Assembly (NCBI GenBank): GCA_964634755.1
Contig: CAZWJH010000002.1
Coordinates: forward strand, 1-64,000
Direction: 5' to 3'
Length of the DNA: 64,000 nt
From: JALXDT01 sp964634755
GTDB lineage: Bacteria > Acidobacteriota > Aminicenantia > JAMOAD01
Positions 1 through 9,499 of the stretch are shown piece by piece. How positions within the stretch are numbered: the first letter of the stretch is position 1; the number at the start of each line of letters is the position of its first letter. The translations under genes were made by a program, and so were the position numbers. The notes beneath the pieces were generated by a model that was not told where the DNA came from, did not search any database, and saw nothing but the letters and a program-made list of their open reading frames with translations.

Positions 1-1
1 T

Positions 2-1375
2 CACTCACCGAGCGAGTTTAACTATGACGGAGGAATTGATATTTTTTGTAATATAACCCCTGCTCTAAAAGCATCTCTTACTTATAATACTGATTTTGCT
101 GAAACGGAGGTTGACGAAAGAAGGATAAATCTTACAAGATTCCCCTTGTTTTTTCCCGAAAAGAGAAGGTTTTTTCTTGAAGGGAGTGATATTTTTTCTT
201 TTAATGGGGCTAACCCGTTTTCTTTTTTACCTTTTCATTCAAGAAGGATTGGTTTGATTGAGGGAGAATAAATTCCAATTTTAGCAGGTGCTAAAATTAC
301 AGGTAGAGCAGGTGATTATAATATAGGCTTTCTTGATGAAGATTTACCCGGAAAAAATTTCACGGTAGCAAGGGTATCAAAAAATATTTTGAATGAATCT
401 ACAGTTGGTTTTATTTATACTTCGGGAAACCCCGAAGGAAATTCCAAGAACTCTGTGATAGGGGTAGACTTCAAATACGGAACATCAAAATTTTTAAAAG
501 ACAAAAATCTTTTTATTGTTGGTTATTATGTAAAAAGTTTTTCAAGTGATATTGGGAATGATTCGGCATACGGAATCTCAATAGATTTTCCAAATGATAC
601 AGTGGATAATTATTTTAGCTTTTTTACAATAAGGGAAAATTTTTATCCTGCCCTTGGTTTTGTGAGAAGAAGGGGAATAAAAAATTATCACTTTGACTTA
701 TCATACAATTCCAGAATTAACGGTAAACTCATAAGACAATTTTTCTTTGAGTTCAGAGGCGGGGTCACGACGAATTTGGAAGGAAAAACTATTGCCTGGC
801 ATTTATTTACTGCCCCTTTGAATGTAAAATTACAATCGGGAGAGTATATCGAGTTTAATTATGTGCCTGACTATGATTTTCTTGATTTCCCCTTTGAGAT
901 TCATGAAGGAATAATTATTCCTCCCGGTGATTATACAATGAACAGATTTAGATTTGAATTAAACACTTCAAAAAAGAGACCGTGGGTTTTTGATCTCTCA
1001 GCCAAATTTGGAGAATATTATACTGGAAAGTCATTAACACTTGAAACAGGGATTAAATTGAAAATAGGAAGCAAAATCCATCTTGAGCTTCTGAGAGAAG
1101 GGAATTATGTGAGATTAAAAGAGGGTGATTTTGATGTCCAGGTTATAAGAATGAAATTTGATATCTATTTTTCACCGAAACTCTACTTTCAAAACTATGT
1201 GCAGTATGATGATCTTTCAAAAAGCATAGGGATTAATTCAGGATTAAGATGGATCATAAAAGAGGGTAATGATTTGTTTTTGGTTTTTAATCAGGGATGG
1301 GGAGATATTCTTGATAAGTGTTATGTTGTGTATAGAAAAGTTCAGGTAAAACTTCAATATACATTTAGGTTTTAA
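2..1375 (+). pseudogene. DUF5916-type outer-membrane barrel protein, 5'-truncated by the window and interrupted by one stop
   Basis: One reading frame runs from base 2 to the TAA at 1375 and is broken only by an in-frame TAA at 269-271. Upstream of the stop the frame encodes the family landmarks NTDFAETEVDER and RFPLFFPEKR. Downstream it resumes with IPILAGAKITG, and the 328-residue piece from 389 is rich in alternating beta strands and ends in YTFRF, with a C-terminal phenylalanine typical of outer-membrane barrels. DUF5916 proteins usually carry an N-terminal CBM9-like domain (here outside the window) followed by this barrel-like region; their function is unknown. A GAA-to-TAA change fits the position (the residue after GlyGlu, before IPI). 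It may be a real nonsense mutation or a base-call error. I infer a broken gene rather than two genes, because no start or ribosome site precedes the second part. Confidence 0.75.
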
Positions 1376-1482
1376 TTATTTGAGGTTTATGCTCTAAAAA
1401 GTCCTCAGTCGAGCAGATAGTTGGATTTTAGTAACTTTGTGGCTTTTAGCTCTTTGTATTACACTGATATTTATGGGTAAGA

Positions 1483-1511
1483 TTGACTTATAACATCAAT
1501 AATGATATTTT
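1483..1511 (+). promoter_or_regulatory. Sigma-70-type promoter for the gene at 1520
   Basis: TTGACT at 1483-1488, a 17-base spacer and TATTTT at 1506-1511. The -10 box ends eight bases before the ATG at 1520, so the transcript would begin at or next to the start codon. The ATG at 1502 lies inside the spacer and is therefore unlikely to be used. Confidence 0.5.
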
Positions 1512-1519
1512 TATTGACT

Positions 1520-2554
1520 ATGAAAAACATAATCAGAACTTTAATAATGATTGCTCTCATTGTTTTCTTTTTGTGGCTTTTTGTCAAGAGCCTTGATATT
1601 GAAAAGGCTAAATACTACATGTTTCATACAAAGCTCAGATTCCTTTTCTTTATATTTGTGGTTTATCCTTTTATCTATTTTTTCCGCTCTCTTAGATGGA
1701 AACAGATTATTGGAGGAAAAGGTGAAAGTATGAAGCTCATAGATGTCTTTTCTGCAAATGTTCTTGGATTTGCCATAAATTATACGATTCCTGCAAGGGT
1801 AGGAGAGTTAGCAAGAGCTGTTATATTGGGGAAGAAAACTGGAGTAAGCAGTAGTTTTATTTTTAGCACTGTTATTATAGAAAGAATTCTTGATTTGGGA
1901 GCAATGGTTTTTTTTGCGGGTTTTTTTTATGTTTTCAGAGGCTTTGCTTTCAAAGATTTGAATCCCACAAAAGGCTCCATGGAGTTTTTATCCAAAGGAA
2001 GTGTAATTGCCTTTGTATCTTTCATCGGTTTAATGCTACTTATTTTTCTAATATATCTTTTTAAAAAGAGAGTTTTTGTGTTTTGGGAGAATATGTGTAA
2101 TAAGTTACTTCCTTCTAAATTTAGAGGAGGAGCTATTCATGCGGGAGAGAGATTTATAGAGGGATTAATCGCACTTTTTGAGAATAAAAGGAAAATCCTG
2201 ATTATAATAAATTCATTGGTGATTTGGTTTCTAATTTCTACAGGATACTGGATAGCATTGATTGATTTTGGTTTAAAAGTTAACTTTATTGCGATTATCC
2301 CTTATATAGTCGCTCTTCTTATAGGAGCATCAATTCCGACCCCAGGAATGGTAGGAGGATTTGAAGCACTTTCACAGATGGCTCTAACTGGTTTTTATCT
2401 TATGGATAAAAATATCGCAGCTGCTGCGACAATTTTGATGCATTTTTCTCTTATTGTAGTGACATTGTTTTTAGCTCTTCCATTTCTTATAAGAGAGGGG
2501 GCATGGGTTTTGAATATAAAAGGATATAAAAAATATGAGGAAAAGGTAAAATGA
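1520..2554 (+). CDS. Lysylphosphatidylglycerol synthase TM-region / UPF0104-type flippase-like membrane protein
   Basis: A 344-residue polytopic inner-membrane protein with about seven to eight hydrophobic segments. Recognisable PF03706 landmarks are the early FRSLRW motif, a P-A-R-V-G-E stretch (residues about 92-97), the IIERILDLG motif and a C-terminal IPTPGMVGGFEA segment. Stand-alone members lack the catalytic aminoacyl-transferase domain of MprF and are thought to act in lipid or glycolipid flipping; the substrate here is unknown. The start was set at 1520 rather than 1502 because a promoter -10 box overlaps the earlier ATG. There is no Shine-Dalgarno sequence, suggesting leaderless translation. 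It overlaps nrdR by the ATGA motif at 2551-2554, so the two are co-transcribed. Confidence 0.8.
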   Translation: MKNIIRTLIMIALIVFFLWLFVKSLDIEKAKYYMFHTKLRFLFFIFVVYPFIYFFRSLRWKQIIGGKGESMKLIDVFSANVLGFAINYTIPARVGELARAVILGKKTGVSSSFIFSTVIIERILDLGAMVFFAGFFYVFRGFAFKDLNPTKGSMEFLSKGSVIAFVSFIGLMLLIFLIYLFKKRVFVFWENMCNKLLPSKFRGGAIHAGERFIEGLIALFENKRKILIIINSLVIWFLISTGYWIALIDFGLKVNFIAIIPYIVALLIGASIPTPGMVGGFEALSQMALTGFYLMDKNIAAAATILMHFSLIVVTLFLALPFLIREGAWVLNIKGYKKYEEKVK

Positions 2555-3003
2555 AGTGTCCTTATTGCAATAGCGATAATGTAAGAGTTATAGATACCCG
2601 GGAGATTAAAAATGGGCTTGAAATTAGAAGAAGGAGAGAATGTTTGTCATGTGGTGCAAGATTTACCACTTATGAGAGAATTGAGGAAAAACCTATATTG
2701 GTAATAAAGAAGAATGGAGAAAGAGAGCAGTTTGACAGGGAAAAGATAATAAGGGGAATAATGAGAGCCTGTCAAAAAAGACCTGTTTCGGCGGGGGATA
2801 TCGAAAGAATTGTTGATAAAATAGAAAAAGAGATATTTGAAAGTGGAAAAAGAGAAGTTAAAAGTATTTTCATAGGTGAAATAATTATGGAAGAACTTAG
2901 AAAATTGGATAAAGTGGCTTATGTGAGATTTGCCTCGGTTTACAGAGATTTTAGAGATATAGAGGAATTTGAGAAAGAACTTGATAAACTAAAGAAAATA
3001 TAG
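2551..3003 (+). CDS. nrdR: Transcriptional repressor NrdR
   Basis: A 150-residue protein of standard length. The N-terminal zinc ribbon is CPYC followed by CLSCG (four cysteines at about residues 3, 6, 31 and 34), with the usual RRRREC/RFTTYER context. An ATP-cone domain follows (about 49-135), starting VIKKNGEREQFDREKI. NrdR senses (d)ATP and represses ribonucleotide reductase genes by binding NrdR boxes. No nrd gene is in the window, so its targets are elsewhere. It is translationally coupled to the upstream membrane protein through a four-base overlap. The assignment is firm. Confidence 0.96.
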   Translation: MKCPYCNSDNVRVIDTREIKNGLEIRRRRECLSCGARFTTYERIEEKPILVIKKNGEREQFDREKIIRGIMRACQKRPVSAGDIERIVDKIEKEIFESGKREVKSIFIGEIIMEELRKLDKVAYVRFASVYRDFRDIEEFEKELDKLKKI

Positions 3004-3023
3004 ATTTTGGAGGATAAAATGGG

Positions 3024-3398
3024 GTGAAAAAAGGGAATGATCCCTTTATTTTTGAAAAAGTTTTAAAAAGAGAAGTAGGTACAATTTATCCCCCCATGGA
3101 TATTAGTGAAGAGAAGGATTTTGTAATAGTGAGAATTGATTTACCCGGTGTAAAAAAGAGAGATATTAAGATAATTTTTGAGGACAGAAATTTAAAGATA
3201 GAGGGTATCAAAAAAAAGAGTAAGGAGGGAGAGGGTTCAGTGTTTTACAGAATTGAGAGGGAATTTGGAAGATTTTTTAGGGAAATAGCCTTTAATATAC
3301 CAATAGACTCTGATAAAATATCGGCTGAATTTATTGATGGTGTTTTGGAAATCAAACTGAAGAAGGTTAAAAGAAAAATAAAGGTGGAGATAGGTTAG
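3024..3398 (+). CDS. Small heat-shock protein, Hsp20/alpha-crystallin family
   Basis: A 124-residue ATP-independent holdase. The alpha-crystallin domain spans about residues 22-118 and contains the DLPGVKKRDI and GVLEIKLKK motifs. The N-terminal arm is short. The start is unusual: a strong GGAGG at 3009-3013 is ideally placed for an ATG at 3019, but that frame reads only Met-Gly-stop (ATGGGGTGA). The open frame begins at the overlapping GTG at 3024. Either GTG is used, perhaps by re-initiation, or one G is missing from the G run, which would give a start Met-Gly-Val-Lys-Lys. The gene lies between nrdR and lon, a protein-quality-control neighbourhood. Confidence 0.88.
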   Translation: MKKGNDPFIFEKVLKREVGTIYPPMDISEEKDFVIVRIDLPGVKKRDIKIIFEDRNLKIEGIKKKSKEGEGSVFYRIEREFGRFFREIAFNIPIDSDKISAEFIDGVLEIKLKKVKRKIKVEIG

Positions 3399-3536
3399 GA
3401 AATGGTAAGTAAAGTAGTTGAAAGTAGAAAGTTAAAAGTAAAAGGAAAAAATAAGGAGATTTGGAGAAATGATAATCTTATTTTGTAATAGGAAACATAT
3501 TGTCAATATAAGAAAAAAATATCGTAGGAGGTAAGT

Positions 3537-5993
3537 ATGAGTGAAGATGACAAATTATTAAAAGATGATAGAGATAAAGAAGTGGAAATTAATAGTGAAG
3601 GAAATATATCGGATAAGGATAAAAAAGAAGATATTCCAGAAGATATTCCGGTTATTTTTATAAGAGATTTAGTAGTATTCCCATATATGGCTTTGCCTCT
3701 TCATGTTGGGAGAGAAAAATCAAAAAATGCTGTTGATGAAGCTCTTTCGAAAAACAGAATGGTTCTGCTTTTAACTCAAAAGGATGCAAAAATAGAAGAT
3801 CCTACTGTTGAGGATGTTTACGAGGTTGGTACGGTTGCTGTAATTCTGAGAATGCTCAAACTTTCAAGTGGAGATATAAGGCTTTTTATTCAAGGGTTAA
3901 AAAGGGCAAAAGTAAAGGGGCTTAGTGCGGGATATCCTTTTGCTAAAGCTAAGATAGAGGTCATAGAGGATAAAGATGTTGCGGAGGAAACTCTTGAGAT
4001 AAAGGCTCTAAAAAGGAATGTAAAAAGCTCATTTGAAAAATTTGTTGAGCTTGGAAAACAACTACCTCCAGAACTTGTTTTTTACATTCAGGATATTGAA
4101 GAAATGGGCAAACTTGCTGATAATATAGTTGCATATCTTTCCCTAGAAATAAATGATGCTCAAGCTCTTCTGGAAACAGAAGATAGTTTTGAAAGGTTAA
4201 AAAAGGTTTATGAGCTTATTTTAAAAGAGATTCAGATATTGCAAGTTCAGAGAGAGATTTCAAATAAAGCGAAAGAGGAAATAGATAATTTACAAAAGGA
4301 ATATTTTTTAAGACAACAGTTAAAAGCAATTAAAGAGCAGCTAGGAGAATCAAGTGAACTTGAAGAGGAGATAAAATCTTATAAAGAGAAGATAGAGAAA
4401 GCAAAGCTTCCTGAAAAAGCCCGTGAAGAAGTTGAAAGACAGCTTTCCCGCCTTGAAAAAATGCATCCTGAATCTGCGGAAAGTAATGTTATTAGAAATT
4501 ACCTTGATTGGATGCTTTCTTTACCATGGAGCAAATCTACAAAGGATAATTTAAATCTTAAGAAGGCAAAGAAAATATTAAATGAAGATCATTATGATCT
4601 TGAAAAGGTAAAAGATAGAATCCTCGAATTTTTAGCAGTTAGAAAGCTTTCAAAAAAATTAAAGGGACCTATTCTATGCTTTGTAGGACCTCCGGGAGTG
4701 GGTAAAACTTCTTTGGGAAGATCCATTGCGAGGGCAATGGGAAGAAAGTTTGTAAGAACTTCCTTAGGTGGTGTTCACGATGAAGCGGAAATAAGAGGTC
4801 ACAGAAGAACCTATGTGGGGGCTTTGCCCGGAAGAATAATTCAAGGGATTAAACAGGCTGGTTCTAACAATCCGGTATTTATGTTGGATGAGGTTGATAA
4901 AATAGGAGCTGATTTTAGAGGAGATCCTTCCTCGGCTTTACTTGAAGTCCTTGATCCGGAACAAAACCATTCATTTATGGACAATTATTTGGGTGTTCCA
5001 TTTGATTTATCCAATGTATTGTTTATAGCAACAGCCAATCTTCTTGATCCTATTCAACCGGCTTTCAGGGATAGAATGGAAACCATCTATCTGCCGGGAT
5101 ACACTGATGAGGAAAAATTACAGATTGCAAAGAAATTTTTAATACCACGACAGATAAAAGAAAATGGTCTTAAAAAGAGCGATGTTAAATTCTCGGATTC
5201 TGCTATTTTAAGAATAATAAATGAATATACAAGAGAAGCAGGAGTAAGGAATCTTGAAAGAAATATAGGAAGTGTTTGCAGAAAGATAGCTAAACATATT
5301 GCAGAGAAAGGGAGAAAAAAGTTTAGAGTTACTGATAAAAGTATTGAAAAATATCTTGGAAAACCAAGGATATTCAGAGATCAGCTTTTAAAAGAGGATA
5401 AAATCGGTGTTGCTACAGGTCTTGCTTGGACTCCTTCGGGTGGTGATATTTTATTTATAGAAGCAATTTCAATGAAGGGAAAAGGAGCTCTTATTTTAAC
5501 AGGTTCTCTTGGAAATGTAATGAAAGAATCTGCAACAGCTGCTCTTTCTTACCTAAAATCCAATGCTGAAAAATTTGGATTAAGTGAAGATTGTTTTAAA
5601 GGAAGAGATCTTCATATTCATGTTCCTGAAGGTGCAATACCAAAAGATGGCCCTTCTGCTGGAGTTACAATATTTACAGCCATTGTTTCTTTGTTGACAA
5701 AAATTTCAGTGAGAAAAGAAGTTGCTATGACTGGAGAAATAACCTTACAGGGTAGAGTACTACCTGTTGGCGGTATAAAGTCAAAGGTTCTTGCAGCTTT
5801 AAGGGCCGGCATAAAGAAAATCATATTGCCATCTTACAATGAAAAAGATCTTGATGAAATTCCCAATTATGTTAAGAAAAAACTTGAGTTTGTCTTTGTT
5901 GACACTGTTGACGATGTATTAAAAGTAGCACTCACAAAAACACCGAAAAAGAAAAAGATCAGGAAGGGACAAAAAGTTGAAAGAAAAAAGTAA
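3537..5993 (+). CDS. lon: ATP-dependent protease La (Lon)
   Basis: An 818-residue cytosolic serine protease of normal LonA length. The first 35 residues are an acidic/lysine-rich extension. The LON substrate-binding domain (about 38-230) begins IPVIFIRDLVVFPYMALPL. A coiled-coil linker follows, then the AAA+ module with Walker A GPPGVGKT (about residue 385) and Walker B FMLDEVDK. The C-terminal protease domain holds the catalytic serine in KDGPSAG, and the expected lysine lies downstream. The basic tail (about 800-818) overlaps the start of the next gene by 17 bases. The ribosome site GGAGG stands seven bases before the ATG. It degrades misfolded and regulatory proteins. Confidence 0.97.
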   Translation: MSEDDKLLKDDRDKEVEINSEGNISDKDKKEDIPEDIPVIFIRDLVVFPYMALPLHVGREKSKNAVDEALSKNRMVLLLTQKDAKIEDPTVEDVYEVGTVAVILRMLKLSSGDIRLFIQGLKRAKVKGLSAGYPFAKAKIEVIEDKDVAEETLEIKALKRNVKSSFEKFVELGKQLPPELVFYIQDIEEMGKLADNIVAYLSLEINDAQALLETEDSFERLKKVYELILKEIQILQVQREISNKAKEEIDNLQKEYFLRQQLKAIKEQLGESSELEEEIKSYKEKIEKAKLPEKAREEVERQLSRLEKMHPESAESNVIRNYLDWMLSLPWSKSTKDNLNLKKAKKILNEDHYDLEKVKDRILEFLAVRKLSKKLKGPILCFVGPPGVGKTSLGRSIARAMGRKFVRTSLGGVHDEAEIRGHRRTYVGALPGRIIQGIKQAGSNNPVFMLDEVDKIGADFRGDPSSALLEVLDPEQNHSFMDNYLGVPFDLSNVLFIATANLLDPIQPAFRDRMETIYLPGYTDEEKLQIAKKFLIPRQIKENGLKKSDVKFSDSAILRIINEYTREAGVRNLERNIGSVCRKIAKHIAEKGRKKFRVTDKSIEKYLGKPRIFRDQLLKEDKIGVATGLAWTPSGGDILFIEAISMKGKGALILTGSLGNVMKESATAALSYLKSNAEKFGLSEDCFKGRDLHIHVPEGAIPKDGPSAGVTIFTAIVSLLTKISVRKEVAMTGEITLQGRVLPVGGIKSKVLAALRAGIKKIILPSYNEKDLDEIPNYVKKKLEFVFVDTVDDVLKVALTKTPKKKKIRKGQKVERKK

Positions 5994-6819
5994 ATCCTCA
6001 ATTATTATATTATTGTTTATCATTTTTATTATGGTGTCTTTTTTAAGAGCGGATGTAAGAAATAAGCCTGAAAAATCGAATATTTTTAAAGACATTTTAG
6101 ATGATGAAATAGCAATTTGGACTTCACCTGCTCATCTTAAAGCAAAAGATTTGCTATTTTGGGTACCTGTTATAACAACTACTCTTATTATTATTGCAAA
6201 TGATGAGAATATTTATGCCAAATTTCAGGATTTTAAGGATAATAACAAATGGGTCCAGAATTTAAGTCCTCAAATTACCAAGCTTGGTGATGGCTGGTCC
6301 TCTATTTTTGTATCGGGGGCTTTTTATTTGGGAGGACTTGCTTTTAAAAATGAAAGAGCGAAGGAGACAGCAAAGCTTGGTCTTGAGGTTTTGGTTCACA
6401 CTGGGATTGTTGTTCAAGTGGGAAAACATCTTTCAGGACGGTCAAGACCGGGTGCAACTGATGGGGTGGATCACTGGTACGGACCGTCAGCTTTCTTTAA
6501 AAGATATAATGAAGGGTTTACGAAATACGATGCTTTCCCCTCAGGGCATACTATAACTGTTTGGGGGATGGCTACGGTAATTGCTGAAGAATACAAAAAC
6601 AAACCATATATCCCTGTCCTTTCATACACACTTGCAACTTTGGCAGGGCTTTCAAGAGTGACTGAACAGGCACACTGGTTATCCGATGTATTTTTAGGAG
6701 CTGTTTTAGGGCATACCATAGCAAAGTTTATTATCAAAAGAGATAGAAACAGACATCTTATGGTAAATCCATATGTCTCTCCTCATGGTATTAAATTAGA
6801 GCTTACCTATTCATTTTAA
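5977..6819 (+). CDS. PAP2-superfamily phosphatase, membrane/envelope type
   Basis: A 280-residue protein with an N-terminal hydrophobic signal or anchor (about 8-24). The three PAP2 phosphatase motifs are all visible: KHLSGRSRP (K-x6-RP), FPSGH, and SRVTEQAHWLSD (SR-x5-H-x3-D). The family dephosphorylates lipid phosphates such as undecaprenyl pyrophosphate or phosphatidylglycerophosphate; the substrate here cannot be told. Translation starts at a TTG (5977) inside the end of lon, supported by AGGAAGGGA about eight bases upstream and the absence of any other start before the signal segment. The C-terminus ends in LELTYSF, which would also suit an envelope location. Confidence 0.85.
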   Translation: MKEKSKSSIIILLFIIFIMVSFLRADVRNKPEKSNIFKDILDDEIAIWTSPAHLKAKDLLFWVPVITTTLIIIANDENIYAKFQDFKDNNKWVQNLSPQITKLGDGWSSIFVSGAFYLGGLAFKNERAKETAKLGLEVLVHTGIVVQVGKHLSGRSRPGATDGVDHWYGPSAFFKRYNEGFTKYDAFPSGHTITVWGMATVIAEEYKNKPYIPVLSYTLATLAGLSRVTEQAHWLSDVFLGAVLGHTIAKFIIKRDRNRHLMVNPYVSPHGIKLELTYSF

Positions 6820-6821
6820 AA

Positions 6822-7472
6822 TTGGGAAAAAGAGAGATTTTTTTTCTGCTCTTTATGCTTTTTCTGTTTTTTTCAGTAAGGTCGGAGACAAAAACTTCCA
6901 ATGCGGAACTGTACGGAATCGTAAAAGGGGATAGTTTTTCTTCAGCTCTCTTTAAAATTGATAATCAATTTATTTTTATCAAAGAGGGTGAGAGTTATAG
7001 GAATTATAAGCTTTTAAGAGTGTATGAAAATAAAGTAGAGGTGAGAGAGGGAGATAATTTTATTTGGCTTTATTTTTATGGAATAACAAAACCAGTTCTA
7101 TCTCAAAAAAAAGAAATAAGTAAGAATCATGGGGTTAAAAAAAATTCGACAATAATATATAGTTTGAAAAGGAAAAAAGTAAAAGAGTATCTTCGGAACT
7201 TAGATAAAATTTTATACTCAGCAAGAGCTACTCCTTATTTTAAAGATGGAAAGATTGAAGGGTTTAAAATTGACTTTATAAATAAGAGAGGCCTTATTAA
7301 CAAACTTGGTATAAGAGATGGAGATATTATTGTTAGTGTTAATGGTAAAAAACTCACAACAGTGGAGGATGCCCTTTATTTTTTAAATTCATTTTATAGC
7401 TTAACAGAATTGAGAATTGGAGTTTTAAGAGGGGGAAGAAAAAGATTCTTTATTTATAAAATAATAGAGTAG
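6822..7472 (+). CDS. GspC-like PDZ protein (type II secretion inner-membrane component homologue)
   Basis: A 216-residue protein with one N-terminal membrane segment (about 6-20). A GspC homology-region-like domain follows (LYGIVKGDSFSSALFKI ... EGESY, about 29-75), and a C-terminal PDZ domain (about 130-216) contains LGIRDGDIIVSVNGKKL. This order matches type II secretion GspC, which links the outer-membrane secretin to the inner-membrane platform. No other gsp gene is nearby, so it may be an orphan or serve a system encoded elsewhere. Translation begins at a TTG two bases after the PAP2 stop with no clear ribosome site, which suggests coupling. A generic PDZ membrane protein is the alternative. 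Confidence 0.65.
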   Translation: MGKREIFFLLFMLFLFFSVRSETKTSNAELYGIVKGDSFSSALFKIDNQFIFIKEGESYRNYKLLRVYENKVEVREGDNFIWLYFYGITKPVLSQKKEISKNHGVKKNSTIIYSLKRKKVKEYLRNLDKILYSARATPYFKDGKIEGFKIDFINKRGLINKLGIRDGDIIVSVNGKKLTTVEDALYFLNSFYSLTELRIGVLRGGRKRFFIYKIIE

Positions 7473-7530
7473 AGAATTTTAGAAAGGCAATTCTTACTGA
7501 AGAAGCTGGCAGAAACAAAAGCCTAAACAC

Positions 7531-7559
7531 TTGATTTAATTTGTATTTTGTTTTATAAA
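7531..7559 (+). promoter_or_regulatory. Promoter for the PpiD-like gene
   Basis: TTGATT at 7531-7536, a 17-base spacer and TATAAA at 7554-7559, in the only sizeable intergenic gap before the foldase gene. Confidence 0.5.
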
Positions 7560-7587
7560 TACTTATCAACTATTACGGAGGTTTTTT

Positions 7588-9489
7588 ATGCTGAAAAGTA
7601 TGAGAAAGAATTTGAAATCCTTAAGTATCTTCCTGTGGCTTGTGGTTTTTTCATTCGTATTCTTTATCTTTGTTGACTGGGGTGCCGGTAGATTGGGACC
7701 CAATGTCAATATGGATACCATTGCTTGGGTAAAAAAACATAGAATATTAACAACTGATTTTAAGAGGACTCTCTTGGAAAGAGAGGATATGATGAAAAGA
7801 AAATATGGAGAGAAGGCAAGGGTATACATAAATAATCCTCAATTTCCTCAGACTGTTCTTCAACAGATGATTCAGGAAACAGTTTTAACAATGAAAGCAG
7901 AGGAGTTGGGTATAAGAGCTACCGATGATGAGGTGAGAGATAAAATATTGAGTTATCCTGTGTTTAAAAACAAAGATGGAAGTTTCGTCGGATATGAAAG
8001 GTATAGAAGCACTCTTGCTTACTTTCACATGACAATCCCACAATTTGAAGATTCATTGAGGAAAGAAATTATTATAAATAAACTTCAAAAATTTCTTACT
8101 GCTGGAATTACTGCTACTCCGCAAGAGGCTTTTGAAGAGTTTAAAAATGAAAATGAATCAGCAAATATTTCGTATTATTTTGTAAAATTTTCAGATGTCC
8201 CGGTGAAAACCGATATAAATGAGAAAGAGCTTAAAGATTATTTTTCAAAGCATAAGAGTGAATTTAAAATACCTGAGAAAAGGACCTTTGAGTATGTACT
8301 ATTTTCCACTGATGAGTATGTAAAAAAGGTAATTTTAACAGAAAGAGATTTAAAAAATTATTATGATGAAAATATTGAAAGATTTAAAGTTCCGGAGAAA
8401 AGACATATTAAGAGAATATTTGTTAAGAAATCTGCTGATGCTGATAAAAAAATCAGTGAAGCTTTAAAAGAATTAAAATCTGGTAAGGATTTTTCAGAAG
8501 TGGCAAAAAAGTATTCTGAAGATAAAAAGGCAAAAGATGGTGGAGATTGGGGAGCCTTTGAGTGGAGATATTTTGTTTCTCCAGAGGAGAAGGATGAAAT
8601 ACAAAAATTAAATGAAAATTCTGTTTCACCAATCATTAAGAGTGATAAGGGCTATTCCATCGTTTTCTTGGATAAACTTGAACCGGAAAAGGTTTCTTCT
8701 TTTGAGGAAGTAAAGGAAAGAATAAAATCATATCTTAAATTTCAAAAAGCTCAGGAGTTGATTTTAAAGGATGCGGAAAACTTCTACAAAAAGCTGGGTA
8801 AAAAAGATATAGAAAAATTTGCTAAAAAGAAAGGTTATAAAGTTTTGGAAGCTAAAGAGATGACTTCAAATGATACAATTCCAAATATTGATCCTACGGG
8901 TGCTGTTGCAAAAGCTGTTTTTAAGCTTAATAGAGCAGGGAAAAGCACAAAACCTGTTTTTACTTTTAAGGGAGTTGTTGTAGCTCAATTAAAAAATATA
9001 ATAAAGGAGAGACAGGCAAAGTATGATGAAATAAGCGATAAAGTAAAAGAAGCTTATATGGATTTTCTTAAAAAACAGTCTGCGAAAAAAATAGCTGATG
9101 AGATTTATAAAAAAATAAAAAATGGAGAACAAGTTGATACAACACTTCCATTTCTCACTTTCAAAGATAGTGTTAATGTTAAACACAATGCTTTTATTAA
9201 TGGGATAGGGTATATAAAGAGCGTTGAAAAGTATGTATTTTCAGCTCCTTTAAATGATATCTCTTCTCCTTTTTTTACAGAGAAAGGGTATCTTATTGTA
9301 AAGGTCCTAGAAAAGAATCTTAAAACTATGGTGGATTTTAAGAAGGAAAAAGACGAGACAATGAAAAAGCTTATTGAAACAAAAAAGAACTCATTTCTTT
9401 TAAGCTATCTCCAAAAACTTATGGAAGAGTACAAAGTAAAAATAAACAATTATGTGCTTGAAACATTTACAAAAAGAGGAAATAAATAG
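7588..9489 (+). CDS. PpiD/SurA-like peptidyl-prolyl isomerase, membrane-anchored periplasmic foldase
   Basis: A 633-residue protein with PpiD architecture: a short basic N-terminus (MLKSMRKN), one transmembrane anchor (about 13-32), a SurA_N-like helical domain (about 40-190) and a parvulin-type rotamase domain (about 260-360) with RHIKRIFVKK, the GKDFSEVAKKYSED motif and GGDWGAF. A second helical region runs to the C-terminus. PpiD works near the Sec translocon on emerging envelope proteins. GGAGG precedes the ATG by six bases. It opens an operon that continues with a peptide transporter 10 bases downstream. Confidence 0.88.
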   Translation: MLKSMRKNLKSLSIFLWLVVFSFVFFIFVDWGAGRLGPNVNMDTIAWVKKHRILTTDFKRTLLEREDMMKRKYGEKARVYINNPQFPQTVLQQMIQETVLTMKAEELGIRATDDEVRDKILSYPVFKNKDGSFVGYERYRSTLAYFHMTIPQFEDSLRKEIIINKLQKFLTAGITATPQEAFEEFKNENESANISYYFVKFSDVPVKTDINEKELKDYFSKHKSEFKIPEKRTFEYVLFSTDEYVKKVILTERDLKNYYDENIERFKVPEKRHIKRIFVKKSADADKKISEALKELKSGKDFSEVAKKYSEDKKAKDGGDWGAFEWRYFVSPEEKDEIQKLNENSVSPIIKSDKGYSIVFLDKLEPEKVSSFEEVKERIKSYLKFQKAQELILKDAENFYKKLGKKDIEKFAKKKGYKVLEAKEMTSNDTIPNIDPTGAVAKAVFKLNRAGKSTKPVFTFKGVVVAQLKNIIKERQAKYDEISDKVKEAYMDFLKKQSAKKIADEIYKKIKNGEQVDTTLPFLTFKDSVNVKHNAFINGIGYIKSVEKYVFSAPLNDISSPFFTEKGYLIVKVLEKNLKTMVDFKKEKDETMKKLIETKKNSFLLSYLQKLMEEYKVKINNYVLETFTKRGNK

Positions 9490-9499
9490 GAGGGGATAA

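Noticed and set aside
3399..3536. Short repeated GTTAAAAG/GTTGAAAG-like words before lon
   Set aside because: The repeats are imperfect and too short to support a defined element; no clean heat-shock operator was found.
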